From Anoplopoma fimbria (Eukaryota > Chordata > Actinopteri > Perciformes > Anoplopomatidae): 64,000 nucleotides of DNA. Location of the stretch: NCBI RefSeq assembly GCF_027596085.1, contig NC_072452.1, positions 5,266,814 to 5,330,813 on the forward strand, given 5' to 3'. The position numbers were made by a program, and so were the translations under genes. Shown piece by piece: positions 1 through 12,854 of this stretch; the stretch's first letter is position 1, and the number at the start of each line of letters is the position of its first letter. Below the pieces are notes generated by a model. That model was given only the letters and a program-made list of their open reading frames with translations. It had not been told where the DNA came from and searched no databases.

Positions 1-1661
1 TATTTCAATACATTTTTAAATCTCTGAAACATTTTCTGACTTAAAAAGAGAAATTGTCAAAATTTAATTTGTGTTTTACACTATGAGTTGGTGAAATTGA
101 GCATATGCAGGTACTCATTGGCAGCACTGTAGATCCATCTGAGCAGGCCTAAATTAAACTATTTAGACAGCTATTTACCTTTCAAGGCTTGAAAGTAACT
201 AAAACGGTACATTTAAATGCCGATAGATAAAGTTTCCTGAAGCAGCTGGCCTAATTAGTAATTCAGGAAGAGACTAGCCAGTATGGTGTTGCACTTCAGC
301 TGTGCTGGGAGGGAGGTGTACCTACAATCTCAGAAATGTATTTTCTTCAGGCGTGTAGTTTGTCTGAATTTACCAGAATTTCGAGACACTATGTGTAAGC
401 TGCTATTCTAGATTTTCTGGTATGGTCACATTTGGTCATAGCATGGACAAGGAATGTCTTTATAAGTGGCAGTATCATTTTGTCTTAGGTCCATGCTGTG
501 GTAGTGTCGATGTGTTTGAAACATTTTTTCCAGTAAGTTTTCTCCATAACAATGTGTAGATTTGAAGGAAAGAGGATTTCTTTAACTTCTGTTTCACTTC
601 TGGTTGTTTTCCCATTGAAGGTGCCTGTTAGGGTTGAAAAGAAGTTGTTGTCTTAAAGTTTGATTTTACTGCATTCTGCTTTAGTGGCAATAGATGCCCT
701 GGTTTCAAGTTTGTATGAAAAGACTTCCATGTCTCACATGATCATCTGCTCTGCTTACATTCGCAAACAACAGGGCACATACTATAGATGTTATAAGGAC
801 ACCTGTATGACAATTAATATAATACAACTTTTCTGAGATCTGACGTTCATGTGGCTAGAAGAAGGATGATGACAGCAATCCCTAAATGTACCAGCTGTAC
901 AGCTCTAATCTAAAAATGAGATTGAACTGTTAGACCGTCACTGCAGAGGTGTATTCTCTGGACTTTTAGACCAGTGACTCATTTCTTTTCACAGTGACTG
1001 TTCTGACAAACATTGACCAGCTGTGGTTAAGGGCACATCAGGGCTTTTCCTAACTATGGAGGATGTATGTAGATGGATAAGATGACATAGGCAGACAGAG
1101 TCCTAGTCATTCCCTACCTGTTGAACTCCTATAATTCTGAAACAGATACTCTTGCTACTGGTCTCTAAGTTGTCTTGATGTTTGGATTAGCAGTTAGCCC
1201 ACATGCATGGATGTGAGGTTGGGGTGGGTTCGGTGTGTCTTTTTAGTCTGCTTCTTCATGAAGTTTTCAACTTGTGCATGGTCAGGGAGTATACCCTGGA
1301 TGTTTACTGTGCTTTAGCATACAAGCCATTAGGAAATACAGATGCCATCTGTATTTGTGATGGGGAAAAAAACCTGACTGCATCACTGTTAAAATTAGTG
1401 TAATTAAGTGGCATAGTTGTAGGTGGTCAAACAAAATGTCTGACTAATGAACAGTATAGTTTTAGGAAACCACACAATACATTAAAAGAAACCGGGCAGA
1501 TTGATGAGAGGATTTTGAGCTAACTGTATTCCACTGCTGAATCTCTTCTGTGTAAAATATGGGATTTTTGTGCATCTTCATTTCTGATTAACCTTTGGGT
1601 TATCATTGCTCTGGGATGTCACTGACGAATAACCACCATGTGTTCTCTCCCTCTCTGTCAG
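1..1661. other. Intron upstream of the first visible csnk1a1 exon
   Basis: AT-rich intron sequence with no convincing exon. It ends in a pyrimidine-rich tract (ctctccctctctgtcag) that forms the acceptor for the exon at 1662. Positions 1327-1484 are duplicated at 2702-2857. Confidence 0.7.
1327..1484 (+). repeat. Direct duplication, copy 1 (intron before csnk1a1 exon 1662)
   Basis: About 158 bp that recur almost base for base at 2702-2857 with a handful of substitutions and a 2-base length difference. The two copies flank the exon at 1662-1801. Confidence 0.9.
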
Positions 1662-4600
1662 TTGTTCCTTATTGACTTTGGTTTGGCGAAGAAGTACCGA
1701 GACAACCGAACGCGACAGCACATCCCCTACAGAGAAGACAAGAACCTGACTGGCACAGCGCGCTATGCCTCCATCAACGCACACCTGGGCATTGAACAGA
1801 GGTCTGTGCGCACATCTAATATTTTATTCTCAAAGACAATTTTCAATGTTTCCATGTTTAAGATAAATATTTCTGGATGATAATTAAGTGTTTGGTCTTG
1901 GCATTTGAAAACATGGGAACTGGTTTGCTCAGTTGAGCAGAGCTACCAAGGCAAGACTTGAGTCGATCTTCACAGGTATCTGTTGACGTTTTAATCTGGT
2001 TTTACACTGGTGCCACCAGTTTCCCACTAAATATAACTATTTCCTGACTGTCAAACACTATATATACACACGTGTGTCTTTATGTGTCTGTCATTTCACC
2101 ACATTTATTTGACTATTATTTACCAGTCAAGTCATGGATCGGATGGATCAGCACAAAAAAGGAAGCAAATATAACTTTTATACTTTCCCTGTTTTTCAAT
2201 GATCCATATTGGCCAATAAGTTTTTTTTAATTTATTTTTTTAACTTCTCTGAAGTCAGTGTTAACCATCTTAATGTTTCACTTTTACTTTGAAATTGTCA
2301 TATTTTGTGTTTATTTTAATGAAAACGCAAAATAAACTTGGAATTAGCAGTTTTAATTATGCATTATAAGCTGCTCAAAGCTAGTGTTAAGAAGTTGAAC
2401 ATGTCATTCTATATAAGTATCTATTTTATATTGCTGTGAAAAGATCTCCTTTAAACTGTATTTATTATTTTGCCTGCCAAAAACATACAGTTTACAAGAT
2501 CACATTTGAACACATCACGATAAAGCGATAGTTCACCTTCGCCTAATACTCATGTTTACTGAACAAAGCACTGAATGCATCATAATGTATCTCAACGATA
2601 CATATACATAAATGTATGAGAAAACAGTTCCCATTTTTTTCAAATGCCAAGACCAAACACGCGTCCGAGGACTATAATTCACAGAAGGCTCCAATACGAG
2701 TCATTAGGAAATACAGATGACATCTGTAATTGTGATGGAAAAAAACCTGACTGCATCACTGTTAAAATGAGTGTAATTAAGTGGCATAGTTGTAGGTGGT
2801 CAAACAAAATGTCTGACTTATGAACAGTATAGTTTTAGGAAACCACACAATACATTACTTACTAAAATAAATATATATTTATTTATTTTAGTAAGTAGTA
2901 CTGGAACACAATATGCAACTCAATGCACCGCCTGTTTAGCTATGTGCTGTCTGCAGACAGGTCACCAGGATTACTCTGAGCAGCATGCATGAGAATCAAT
3001 TACAATACATGTCTGATTCAGTGAGCTGTTCCAAATTCTCTTAGGTTGTTCCTCCACAACTTCTTTTGGACTTATTTGACACAGATATGACAAATTGTAC
3101 ATGTTGCGTTTGTGGCTCTGATGTAACTGTCTGTGCCTCTGTGTGTAGAAGTTAAACAATCATGTGGTGGCGGCACATTTACAAGTATGTTAATGTGAAC
3201 GACAAAAAATTGATCTGACTCTGATGAACCGGTCATGGCCAATCAGTTGAAAACATGAGGGTATCTATTGGCTGCCGATATATCGGTGCATCTCTAGACA
3301 AAATATTTATGAATAGAACATATGATGACAGAGGCAGCGATGCCTTGCTTCTCTACTCTACAACTAACATTGTTGTCTGCAGTCGCCGTGATGACATGGA
3401 GTCGCTAGGCTACGTGCTGATGTACTTCAACAGAACCAGTTTGCCGTGGCAGGGATTAAAGGTATGAACATATAACTGACTTTGGCAGTGAATGGTTTTT
3501 ATCCAACTCTATTCTCAAAATGTTTTTTATTGTCTTTTTTTTGTAAGTATGTTTTATTGTTCTTAATTGTATCGACACTTAAATAAACATTGTACACTCT
3601 TTGTAGGTGTTTCTGGTACAGGATGTGGTTTTTACTGCTAATGTTTCTTTTAAGAGTTAAGGTTACTGAAAATCTGTAGTTTGCACATACGTTGCATGCG
3701 CCTCTTTGCCACAGAACACAGAAGCTACTACAACAACAGTGAGCCTTGGTGCCAACATGTTTATTATGCTGCAGATATAACAACTCAGATACTGCATTTA
3801 TGTAAAAACAGTTAATGTTGTCAGTGTCACAGAGGGTATAAAAAGCCAGTTGAGTGGTAGTATGTTGCTAGTAACGTATTTGTTTGTTTGTCAGGCTGCC
3901 ACAAAGAAGCAGAAGTATGAGAAGATCTCAGAGAAAAAGATGTCCACCCCTGTTGAGGTCCTCTGTAAGGTAAGAGAAGGTTCAACAGGGACAGTGGTTA
4001 AAGTTAGCGTATGCCACATTCTCACAACTGAATTGTATGAATTCATGTTTCCAGGGTTTCCCAGCAGAGTTCGCTATGTATCTGAACTACTGCCGTGGCT
4101 TACGCTTTGAGGAGGCTCCAGACTACATGTACCTGCGGCAACTGTTCCGCATCCTTTTCAGGTAAATGCACATCTAACACATTTTTGTTGTAGCCTGCCT
4201 TGAGGCCAACGTTCATTCAGCTCTGTCTTTTATGCTACTTATGACATGATAAACCTGAGAGTAAGGACACGTTCTCAAAGTAGTCTGCTCCAGTCCATCA
4301 CTTGTGCTGGATAAAATGATGGCTGTTGCCATCAATGGCAGCTAATAAATGAATAGGGATAGGTACTGAAACTTAATATTAAACTGGTTAAATAAAAAAT
4401 GATGGAATATTTCTAAACTCGGGCGTAACCAGTTGTTTTAGCCTTACTTTTCAACGTTTTCGTGTAAATGAATGTGACGCTGCAGCCCCTTCTCTGCTCT
4501 CTGTGTGGGGGCTGAGCACATGGTGCCAAGTCAGCAAACAGCAGCCAATAGTTCATCAATACAACTTTGTAACCACCATAAATATATAGCAAAGGGATAT

Positions 4601-7600
4601 TAATCTGCTCAGTCTGTAGTCTCTATGTTTTACACAAGCACAGCCAATAGCTCTGCTGATTGCAAATTGTTACAAATGGTCACAAGCACATATGAAGTCC
4701 AACTGTTCAGTTTGACACGTATCTTAATTTAGGCAAAATTCTTGTGAACTTGTCTGCTGGCTGAGATAAAGCTGCCGCTCCTCCCTCTACCAGCGCCTCA
4801 CTCAGGCATATGGCTTATTTATGTTTTTTCAGTTAGATATTATTGGGTTTAAATAGGGACTTTGCTGTTTCAACCCTTAATGTTGATGCTTTAGAAACAG
4901 CAGTTATATTTAAAATACAAATACAATTATTTTCAGAATGTATTCTTTTTTTAAATAATATATTAGAGAGCAGTTATTTAGTTATGAAAGTGAACCGCTA
5001 AGAGTTACCATAAAGGACTGATGAGATCATAATGTTACCCATCCCTATTGATGAATAAGTATGTTTTTGTCACTCAATTGTGGTATAAATACACAAACGG
5101 CATGCTACATTAAGTTCAGATGAATGTCTCTGCCATCACCATACAGGATTAGGATGCTTCCAACTATTCTTTCTGTCTTCCTTCCTTCTTCTTTTTCCTG
5201 TCTGACTCGGACCTCCAATCTCTTGCTTCAATTCAATTCAGTTTATTTTGTATAGCCCAGAATCACAAATTACACATTTGCCTCAGAGGGCTTTACAATC
5301 TGTACACATGCGACATCCTCTGTCCTTAGACCCTCACATCCTCTGTCCTTAGTCCCTCACATCCTCTGTCCTTAGACCCTCACATCCTCTGTCCTTAGTC
5401 CCTCACATCCTCTGTCCTTAGACCCTCACCTCCTCTGTCCTTCCCTCACATCAGCACAGGAAAAACTCCCCTAAATAAAACCCCTTTAACAGGGAGGAAA
5501 AAAGGAAGAAACCTCTGGGAGAGAGACAGAGGAGGGATCCTTCTCCCAGGATGGACAGAATGCAATAGATGTCATGTGTACAGAATGAACAGCATAACAG
5601 AGTTACAACACATTCAATGTATATGACATAAATGATTCATATAATAAGACTACTTATAATAACAGCAGCAATTATTACAGTAGAATTATAATTATGAAAT
5701 AGGGATAGTAATGTGACTAATAATAATAATGGAAGTAGCAGTGGGTGTCAGCCGGCTCACAGCAGGAGGCACGACTACGGTCCAGGTACCACAACGATTC
5801 ATGGAAACCTGCAGAGCGAGAAAGCAAAAAGGGCTTCAGGGTGGAAGTAAAGCTAAAATGCTTAATGGTACAGGTAATAGTAATAGTAATGTGACTAGTA
5901 ATAATAATAATGGTGGTAGCAGTCGGTGTCAGCAGGGCCGTAGCAGGATGCACGACCACAGCTTCGTTCCCCCTGCCATTGTTTCATTGCTTCATTCTTT
6001 TTTCCCCAGGATGCTGTCCTTCCATAACCTGCTTTTACAGCTGATTGTTGGTAACACTGGGCTAATGACGTCTTTCTTTGCATTTCAGGACTCTGAACCA
6101 CCAGTATGACTACACATTTGACTGGACCATGCTGAAACAGAAAGCAGCCCAGCAGGGGGCCACCTCCGGGGGCCAGGGCCAGCAGGCACAAACCCCCACA
6201 GGCAAGCAAACTGACAAACCCAAGCCTAACATGAAAGGTTAGTAGCAAACAGCCAAGCGACGTTTTTTACAGACACCAATTGCTCATATATTCATTCAGG
6301 ATTGTATTTAGGACTATTAGCTATTGTTTTATTCCCTAACACACACACCAGTGCCCCCCTTTTTTCTTTTTTTTTTGAAAGAATAAAACACTAAATTGGA
6401 AACCAAAAGCAAATATAGCTTATCATTCCTGTTGGAATGATGAAGCCAAACAGCATTACAAGTTTCAGGAGGCACCTTTTTAAAAGAACAGAAAATCCCA
6501 AAGAAAAGAATTTGATACAATTGGTCTGTCTTGCAGAAGCAAAGACGTCCTTGGGGAATTTGACTACTAACTTTGATGCCATGCTATTCTGTTCCTTTGT
6601 TGGAGCTGGACAACAGGCTCTCTCCGTTGGACACTCTCTTAATGCTGATCAACTCACTCTGATTACGCAACTCTGACTCTTCTGCAGTCCTTATTAACAT
6701 TCCCACTCCAATCTTCAGTGCTTTCCCCTCCTCACTTTACTCTTGTTTTCCCGTGCTATTTGACTGTAACATTAATGATCCACACATGGTGTCAGGCAGA
6801 TGGAGACTAGGTGTGGCTCACTGGACACAACCACCTGAGGGATCTTGGTCCCTCGGGACAGAAATACAGGTTATACCTGTGATGGTACTGTGTTTGGAAG
6901 TTTTAAAAACCACTCTCCTGAGTGGAAAACAGGAAGTCAGGTCTGCAACAGTGCATTCATATTAAAAACAAAAATAAGGAAATCTGTGCTAGAATGGTGA
7001 CGAGAGGTTATGTAAAAGACTTCACAATCTGGTTTATAAAGAACGCTTTTTTTAAGAGGCTGTGTAACAATAACCAGCCGAGCACATGGTTTTGAATGAA
7101 ACAATTTTGCACGCCTGTCCTCAAACAGCATATCCTTTTAGGCAGTTATGACTTTTTGACAAGGTCCAAAAGTGCAGAATGGGAGTATTGCACTTAACCA
7201 ACACAATGTAAGGCAGTCTGAAATGCAGAAATGTCAGCGTATGAAGAGCAATTGATTTGTCTTTTGCAGCATTTAATTAAGCTTATTTATAGTTATTGTC
7301 ATCTATAGTTGTAATTTGCATACTGGCCTCAGGATTTGATTACAATTAATGCACCAACAATCTGGATGTATTTCAGTGTATCACGTGCTCAGTTTTCTAT
7401 TCTACTGCACATGGTTACTTTTCAAGAGCTAATCAAACAGTCCATAGTATTAAAAAGCAGGTTTTTTTCAATATCTTTTCAATTCAGTATCCATGTGAGC
7501 CAACCTCATTACATAAACCTTCCAAAGACAAAACGTATATCCTTCTGCAGTGCATTACAAGCATGCCTTCATCTACGACCATGCATAGCTTGAGTGAGTT

Positions 7601-8783
7601 CCCTTATTCATAGCTCTTCTAATCCATCTTGATTGAAGTCACTGCAGATCCCGACAGAAAAACACAGTTATAAATCAGCCAGCATGCATATTTGTTTCAG
7701 CATTGACAACAGAGCGGTTAATATTGGTAGCAAGAGCAACAAACTAGCCGACTTCCGAATGCCTTCTCTCTGCTCCACCCACAGTAGGTTTGTGTGTAAG
7801 CTCCGCCCTCTGTGAAACAGATCAGAGGGGAGTAACGAGCACGTCAGAGAGTAAAGGACAGCAAACACAGTAAAGACTCACACTGAGCTGAACTCAAACC
7901 AAACTCCTGATTAGGTTCTGTCATTGAATTGTTGCAGAGTTGTTAATGTCCGCATCGCCATACATCATAGAATAGAGAACATTTCCACACCTCCAGCAAG
8001 TATGTGGGCATAGTTTTTGCTCCAAACTGAATGAAATAACGATAAATGGGCATTTTTGTGAAAGGGCAGACTAGTGGGTACCCAAAGAACCCATTTTCAT
8101 TCATGCGTCTTGAGGTGAGAGGTCAAGGGATGGCCAGGCCAGTTGAACCTCTCCAAAACTTTGCCTAACTTCGGCCCGCTATTCAGCCCTTTATCCGAAA
8201 AGCTAGCATGGCATAGTTTGTACCAATGAATTCATTTGGTCATTTAGTTCCACAATATATATTCACCTCTAGCTTTAAGGCTTTTTTGTGGTTACTTGGT
8301 ACCCCATCACCCTGAGACTAGCCAGCGTTAGTGAAATGGAGCAGAGGCCCAGCTGACCAACTGACCCTGCAGCTCACAGATCAACTCTGGTCAGGTGAAG
8401 AAGATGATTCAACACTGACGTTCTCTGGTATTAATGTCGCAGCAGAAGGGCTGCCCTCCACTACTGGAGATGTAATGTTAATAACCCAGCTAGGTGTGAA
8501 AAACAGAGCTGGACCAGGAGCTGAATGCTGGCAGTTTCACGGCCATTCAAGCTGTAAAAGATCTATCAAAGGCAGCATGCCAGCTTTCCAAAAATGTAAT
8601 GTACAGCTTAAAACATTTCATGCTGAAAAAAACTGATATAATGCTTGTGCTTTCTAATAGCTTTCTCTTTGATTTTTATAAGTCCTTTATTTTTCTCATT
8701 TTCTCTCCCATGTATTTCCAGTTCAGCAGGCAGTGATGGCAGTGGCACAGAATAAGTGCCTTGAAGATCTCAAGTCCACCTAA
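1662..8783 (+). CDS. csnk1a1: Casein kinase 1 alpha, 3' half (six exons, gene starts upstream of window)
   Basis: Serine/threonine kinase of the CK1 family; it primes beta-catenin in the Wnt destruction complex and acts in cytoplasm and nucleus. Exons by splice sites and phase: 1662-1801, 3383-3461, 3895-3969, 4055-4161, 6089-6237, 8722-8783, giving 203 residues plus TAA. The first visible exon starts at the magnesium-binding DFG loop ([13 protein letters not shown]) and includes the CK1 signature [13 protein letters not shown], in place of the APE motif of other kinases. Later exons give the C-lobe ([45 protein letters not shown]) and the Q-rich tail ([16 protein letters not shown]). The sequence is nearly identical to the vertebrate protein. 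The N-lobe, glycine loop and catalytic HRD loop lie upstream. The tail is alternative: splicing to 8722 gives an end in CLEDLKST, whereas reading through the 6238 donor stops after MKG. I did not find the long L-insert exon in the upstream intron. Confidence 0.96.
1888..2660. repeat. Segment bounded by 33-34 bp inverted repeats (possible old DNA transposon)
   Basis: The 33 bases at 1888-1920 match the reverse complement of 2627-2660 apart from a small difference in an A run. The 770-bp interior is AT-rich and has no coding potential. The arrangement suggests a decayed terminal-inverted-repeat or foldback element inside the csnk1a1 intron; I could not name a family. Confidence 0.5.
2702..2857 (+). 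repeat. Direct duplication, copy 2 (intron after csnk1a1 exon 1801)
   Basis: Second copy of the 1327-1484 segment in the same orientation. It runs directly into an 18-bp inverted repeat (2856-2873 / 2880-2897) with a 6-base loop. Confidence 0.9.
2856..2897. repeat. Perfect 18-bp inverted repeat, 6-base loop
   Basis: Arms 2856-2873 and 2880-2897 are exact reverse complements of AT-rich sequence (tacttactaaaataaata). Confidence 0.85.
3180..3297. repeat. hAT-like transposon remnant
   Basis: Contains ggctgccgatatatcggtg followed by catctct, the type of end sequence (gatgcaccgat) common in teleost hAT-family copies. Only a short decayed piece is visible, in a csnk1a1 intron. Confidence 0.35.
5226..5660 (+). 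mobile_element. Teleost interspersed repeat with internal 22-24 bp minisatellite
   Basis: Starts at caattcaattcagtttattt, runs through 'tatagcccagaatcacaaat' and 'cagagggctttacaatctgt', and carries about five tandem copies of a 'catcctctgtccttaga' unit at 5316-5445. It continues into 'aacagggaggaaaaaaggaa'. I recognise this as a high-copy percomorph repeat but cannot assign a family name with confidence. Confidence 0.6.
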
Positions 8784-9474
8784 ACTGCAGTAAACACTGC
8801 AACTCTTCACTTTCACAGTTCATAAAACTAATCTTTAAGAGATTAAGAGAAAGACGCCTACTTCTAACCTCTATAGAAACAGAAAGTAACTACTCTTAAC
8901 GCACTAAAAAGTAGACAAATAACACTTCCGTGGTGTTGGTCCTGCCAGCTTCCTGCCTCATCGTACCGTATAACCATCTGTACTAGACTGCTAGTTTGAT
9001 GTTGGCATAATGTCATGGAGCGTGGTGGCAGGACACTCCTCTCCTGACAAGGAAACTTCTCCTGAGGCTGAAGGCTCTCTACAAGCTGTTCCAACATGTC
9101 TCATTTCTCCCCCCACCCAACTCACTCATTAACATTTATCTATTTGCTGGCTATAAAGCACACACTGGTTTAGAGAACTTAACAACCATCCGTAGTGTGA
9201 ATATACAATTAAAGCTTTTCAGTCCCCCCCTGTTAAAATGAAGCTGCATAATGGGGACTGTGGCTCAGCGGTAGAGCTCATTGTCCTCAATCTGAGAATC
9301 GGATGATCGATCCCCGTCTCCGCTGGTTGAATTCGATGTGTCCTTGTAACCCCAAATTGCTCCCCAAAGCTGTGCCTGCGGTGTTTGAATGTTAGTCCTG
9401 ATGGGCAGGGGGCACCTTGCATGGTAGCCCCTTTCCAAGAAATGTCAGACCTGTATTGTATTTGACAGAATAAA
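8784..9474 (+). other. csnk1a1: Probable 3' untranslated region of csnk1a1
   Basis: Sequence after the TAA at 8781-8783. Candidate polyadenylation signals are attaaa near 9208 and aataaa near 9469, the second just beyond an inserted SINE. Where the transcript truly ends cannot be decided; another aataaa near 10981 would allow a longer UTR. Confidence 0.4.
9253..9430 (+). mobile_element. tRNA-derived SINE, 5' part, diverged
   Basis: Has an A-box-like tggctcagcgg and a B-box-like atgatcgatcccc about 45 bases apart, followed by the same body as the SINE at 39500 (gatgtgtccttg, gatgggcag, ggcaccttgcatggtag). It lacks the 3' tail of the 39500 copy. Confidence 0.7.
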
Positions 9475-9499
9475 AACGCTCAAAAAGCTTCCAGATTTC

Positions 9500-12330
9500 A
9501 TTTAATCCATTTATTATTTAATTATTGAGGCTTCTGGTAGAACATTCAGTTGCTGCTTTCCACACTGGAGTTTCCAACCCCGGCAGGGTGAAGAGTGCCA
9601 TCATTGTTTGCTAGAGTAGAATCTGTTGTTTGATGGTCTTCATAGGTCTTAATGTTTCTGCTGAAAAGTAGACACTGTTTTAGCTCTACTCATACTCTGT
9701 TACAATACTGATCTAGCTATTTCCTTTGTTTTTAACAAATTGTAATTTAAAAAAGCAGGTGACCCTTTTCTTTTTTTAAATTGACATAAACTTCTGCCCA
9801 CAGCAGCATCCGTGATGTCTGTGCTGCCTATCTCAGTGAGGCGTTCCTAAATCAAGGTTCAATCAAAAGCTGATATACATGTGTATGAATCATAGTCCTA
9901 ATACATGCAGACAGTGCAGTGGAGATTGTTTTTCACTGATGGGTTATCCACTCTGGCTTCACAACCCTCCTCGTTGAATGTGGGCTGAACACTGCCCCCC
10001 CCCCATCCATACCATAGACAGTATAGATGTAGGTATAGAGGTATAGATGGATGGACGATGCGTCTCTACCTCCTCCCGCTGTACAAAGTGAAGCCAAAAC
10101 ATCCTGGATGCAGAAGCTGCCATCTTGCACTGGTGACGTCATTTGGAGCCAGAGTCTGCTCGTGTGTAGTAATGATCGGGGGGGCAGGAGGCGTTTGAAA
10201 CATGCAAGCGGAGGTTTTCAGTGTATAAGGCAACCCAATTCTGCAACTACTACTCATCACTTATGGTTAATCTAGTAAAGTTAACATGTAACAACTGTCT
10301 TTTGTAGACCCATTCATTCTGTTGTTCTACATAGTTTTATGAGCCTCAGCTCAATGTGTATGATGTCCTGATGCGAGGGCGGACGCGCTGTCACCTCTTA
10401 GCATGTAACACACTTTTCTGACGTGTACACACATGCGTACAGCCCTGAACGGCTGTGACAGGTGTCGATGCCGCGTGAACGCTGCCTTCTGCAGGATATA
10501 TATTCCTCTATCAACATCTACATCTCTGTTTGCAACCACAAGGGTATCAGTTAGGTGGATCTGGATCTCTCAATGTCAAACTGGGATGCTGAACCCCCTT
10601 AAATAACTCCACTTTGGTATGGCACCTTGTTAAGGAGACTATTCCTATTCTTTACCGTATCGCTCCTCCCTCCTCTGCTGACCACCTGCTTTCTGACACT
10701 ATCCTGCTGGTGAAGCTGTGTAGCCACACTCGGTCTGTCTGAACACTGTGGTAATGTGTCTGCCTGTGTTTCTGTCTGTCTGTAGGTTTCTGAGTGCTCT
10801 CTGCCCAGAGCAGAAGCTGCGGAAGCGTTGGTGACCAGGACCAACAAGTTTCTCTTCCTGGACAAGCGACAAACAGAAAGTCTGTGTCTCCTTCCATAAT
10901 AACTATCTATGTAATGGGAATGTATAGATCTGCACACGCCTTTGTCAGCTGTGTTCTCTATATATTCATGTGTATATATAATAAAACTCTGCACTCCGAA
11001 AGAAAAGAAGAATGAAAAGGCAGGTTTTTTTTGGATGTGGAGGCTGTAGCCCCCTGCCCCCACCCCGAACCACACCCCCCCCTCCCCCCATCCATCCCCG
11101 TCTCTGTCCTCCTTTCAGTGTTGACTTTTTGTAAGGTTTCTTTGGGAACTGAAGTTAAGAAGATAGTCAGCTGACCCTCTATTTTTCTCTCCCAGTGGAA
11201 ACATCTCAAAGCATCTTTTCCCCTCTTCACTCTTCAATTATTTCACTCCCTCCTTTTACCAAGCAAATGTTAAAACATGTAAAACTGAAAACTGTTCTCC
11301 CTTTTTTTTTTTTTTTCTGAAATAATTGAATGATGCAACCCTGGATGTTATTTACTAAAAATCAAAAATGTTGGGTTTTCTTTCTTGTTTTCTTTTTGTT
11401 TTCCTATGGTGATTAGGAGTTTGCCTGTTGACAATATAAGCAGCGGATGGCAACAGTCAATGATAGAATGATACTCTGGCTCTCTCCCTCTCTCTTTAGA
11501 GCTCTGAATTATTATTAAATCTGTTGTAAAATGCTCTTCTCCAAAAATACCAATAAAAACATTACATAACTCTGACTTCCAAGCACAAGTGATTATCAAC
11601 CGCCTGCATGATGCAGCCGGTCTGTCCAGCACAAGTTTCCCATCACAACGGGTGCTTGTGTGCTCTGCTGTGTAAACTCCTCCAGTGATCTTCCTCCTCT
11701 TCTGTTGCTGATCTGTGTTTCGTACTCATTGATCTGCCACCATTGCAATTCAACCGGCTGAGAGTACAAACATATACGTATCCAGTCAGTACATAAACCC
11801 AGAAATCAGTTAAGAATATCTCAAACATTTAAGTTAAATATGTAGTACCTAAAGTGGGTCAGTTATTCTACCTGATGGACGATAAGCATCAAAACAATGA
11901 AACCCTACATTGCTGCTGCACAGCACGTGGACTAAATTCAGACATTCCTCTGCACTTCTCCTGTTAATGCTGTGTTCTTATGTGAAGAGTCAAAATGTGC
12001 TGGATCATGAGACTAATTAACAACTGTCAACATTTAGAGAACTGAGCACCACAAGCTACCAAAGGTAAACTTCATGTTGGGCAAACAACAATGTAAAAGG
12101 CTGCAGGGATTGCAAATTAAAATCTTCTCTATCCGACATCTCGAGCGTTAAAAAACAAGTTACTATAAAAAGATATAGTGAAGTCCTATCTACCTGAGCA
12201 GTGTGTGTTTTCAGATGCTCTTCTTTAGTCGACATAGCCGGACCGGCTGCCAGCACCTTATAGCGCGTGTTCATGCCGCTCTGCACTGAGCTCATATGGT
12301 GCTTTTACCCACGGAGTCAGCACTGTTGCC
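9500..12330. other. Non-coding interval downstream of csnk1a1
   Basis: No exon chain recognised. It contains an interspersed-repeat-like stretch near 10006-10200 (cttgcactggtgacgtcat within it), an A/C-rich low-complexity patch near 11060-11100 and scattered AATAAA motifs. Confidence 0.5.
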
Positions 12331-12334
12331 TTAG

Positions 12335-12443
12335 TTTGCACTGTTAGCACCTTCAGCTGCTTGCTGCTACCTCAGCTGTTGCAATTTTGTGAGCCGTCTG
12401 GAGGCAATAAATATGCTCTGAATTTTGCATTTAGCTCCTTTAA
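12335..12443 (+). repeat. Dispersed repeat, copy 1
   Basis: Shares an order of short blocks with 16937-17054: gcactgttagcacc or gtgctgttagcacc, ggaggcaat, tatgctctgaattt and tttagc(t/a)cctttaa. This is a diverged copy of one repeat in the same orientation. Confidence 0.5.
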
Positions 12444-12806
12444 GCAGGTTCCTTAGTTGGTCATCAGAGATGCCAGTCATTAATATTGATTTATTATATT
12501 AAATTTAAAAAAATCATACAAAAAAGACATGTTTTCTTATGGGTCATATTCATAGTATTAAGTAAACAAATTTGAATCATACAATCAAAATAAATAATGC
12601 AGTCTGCTGATGTTATTCTTCAAATGGCCAAACAAAATACAAAATAGTGGATGGATAAGACTAAACATAAGCCCAACCCACTTTAGTTTACCAAATTACA
12701 ACTCGTTTTTTAAGAATAAAAGCATTTCGATGGCCAACGTTAAGTGGTAAAAATGTATGTGTGGTGAGTTCTGGGATGTATAGTAAAAGAGACAGCAGCC
12801 ACAGTT

Positions 12807-12854
12807 ATGTGGAGTGTTAAGAACAGTCTGGCTGATCTGAAACCTGTCATCAAG
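12807..12854 (+). CDS. Possible isolated first coding exon, 16 codons, identity unknown
   Basis: ATG at 12807 opens MWSVKNSLADLKPVIK and runs exactly to a strong donor (AAG followed by gtaagc). No partner exon was found with confidence downstream, so this may be chance. It is recorded because start, composition and donor fit a real 5' coding exon. Confidence 0.2.

Noticed and set aside
5300..5450. Regularly repeated 22-24 bp units that could suggest a CRISPR array
   Set aside because: Units are adjacent without spacers, inside a known type of teleost repeat and a vertebrate intron.
5717..6248. 117-126 codon frames spanning csnk1a1 exon 6089-6237
   Set aside because: Intron read-through and antisense shadows; the true frame is the spliced kinase tail.
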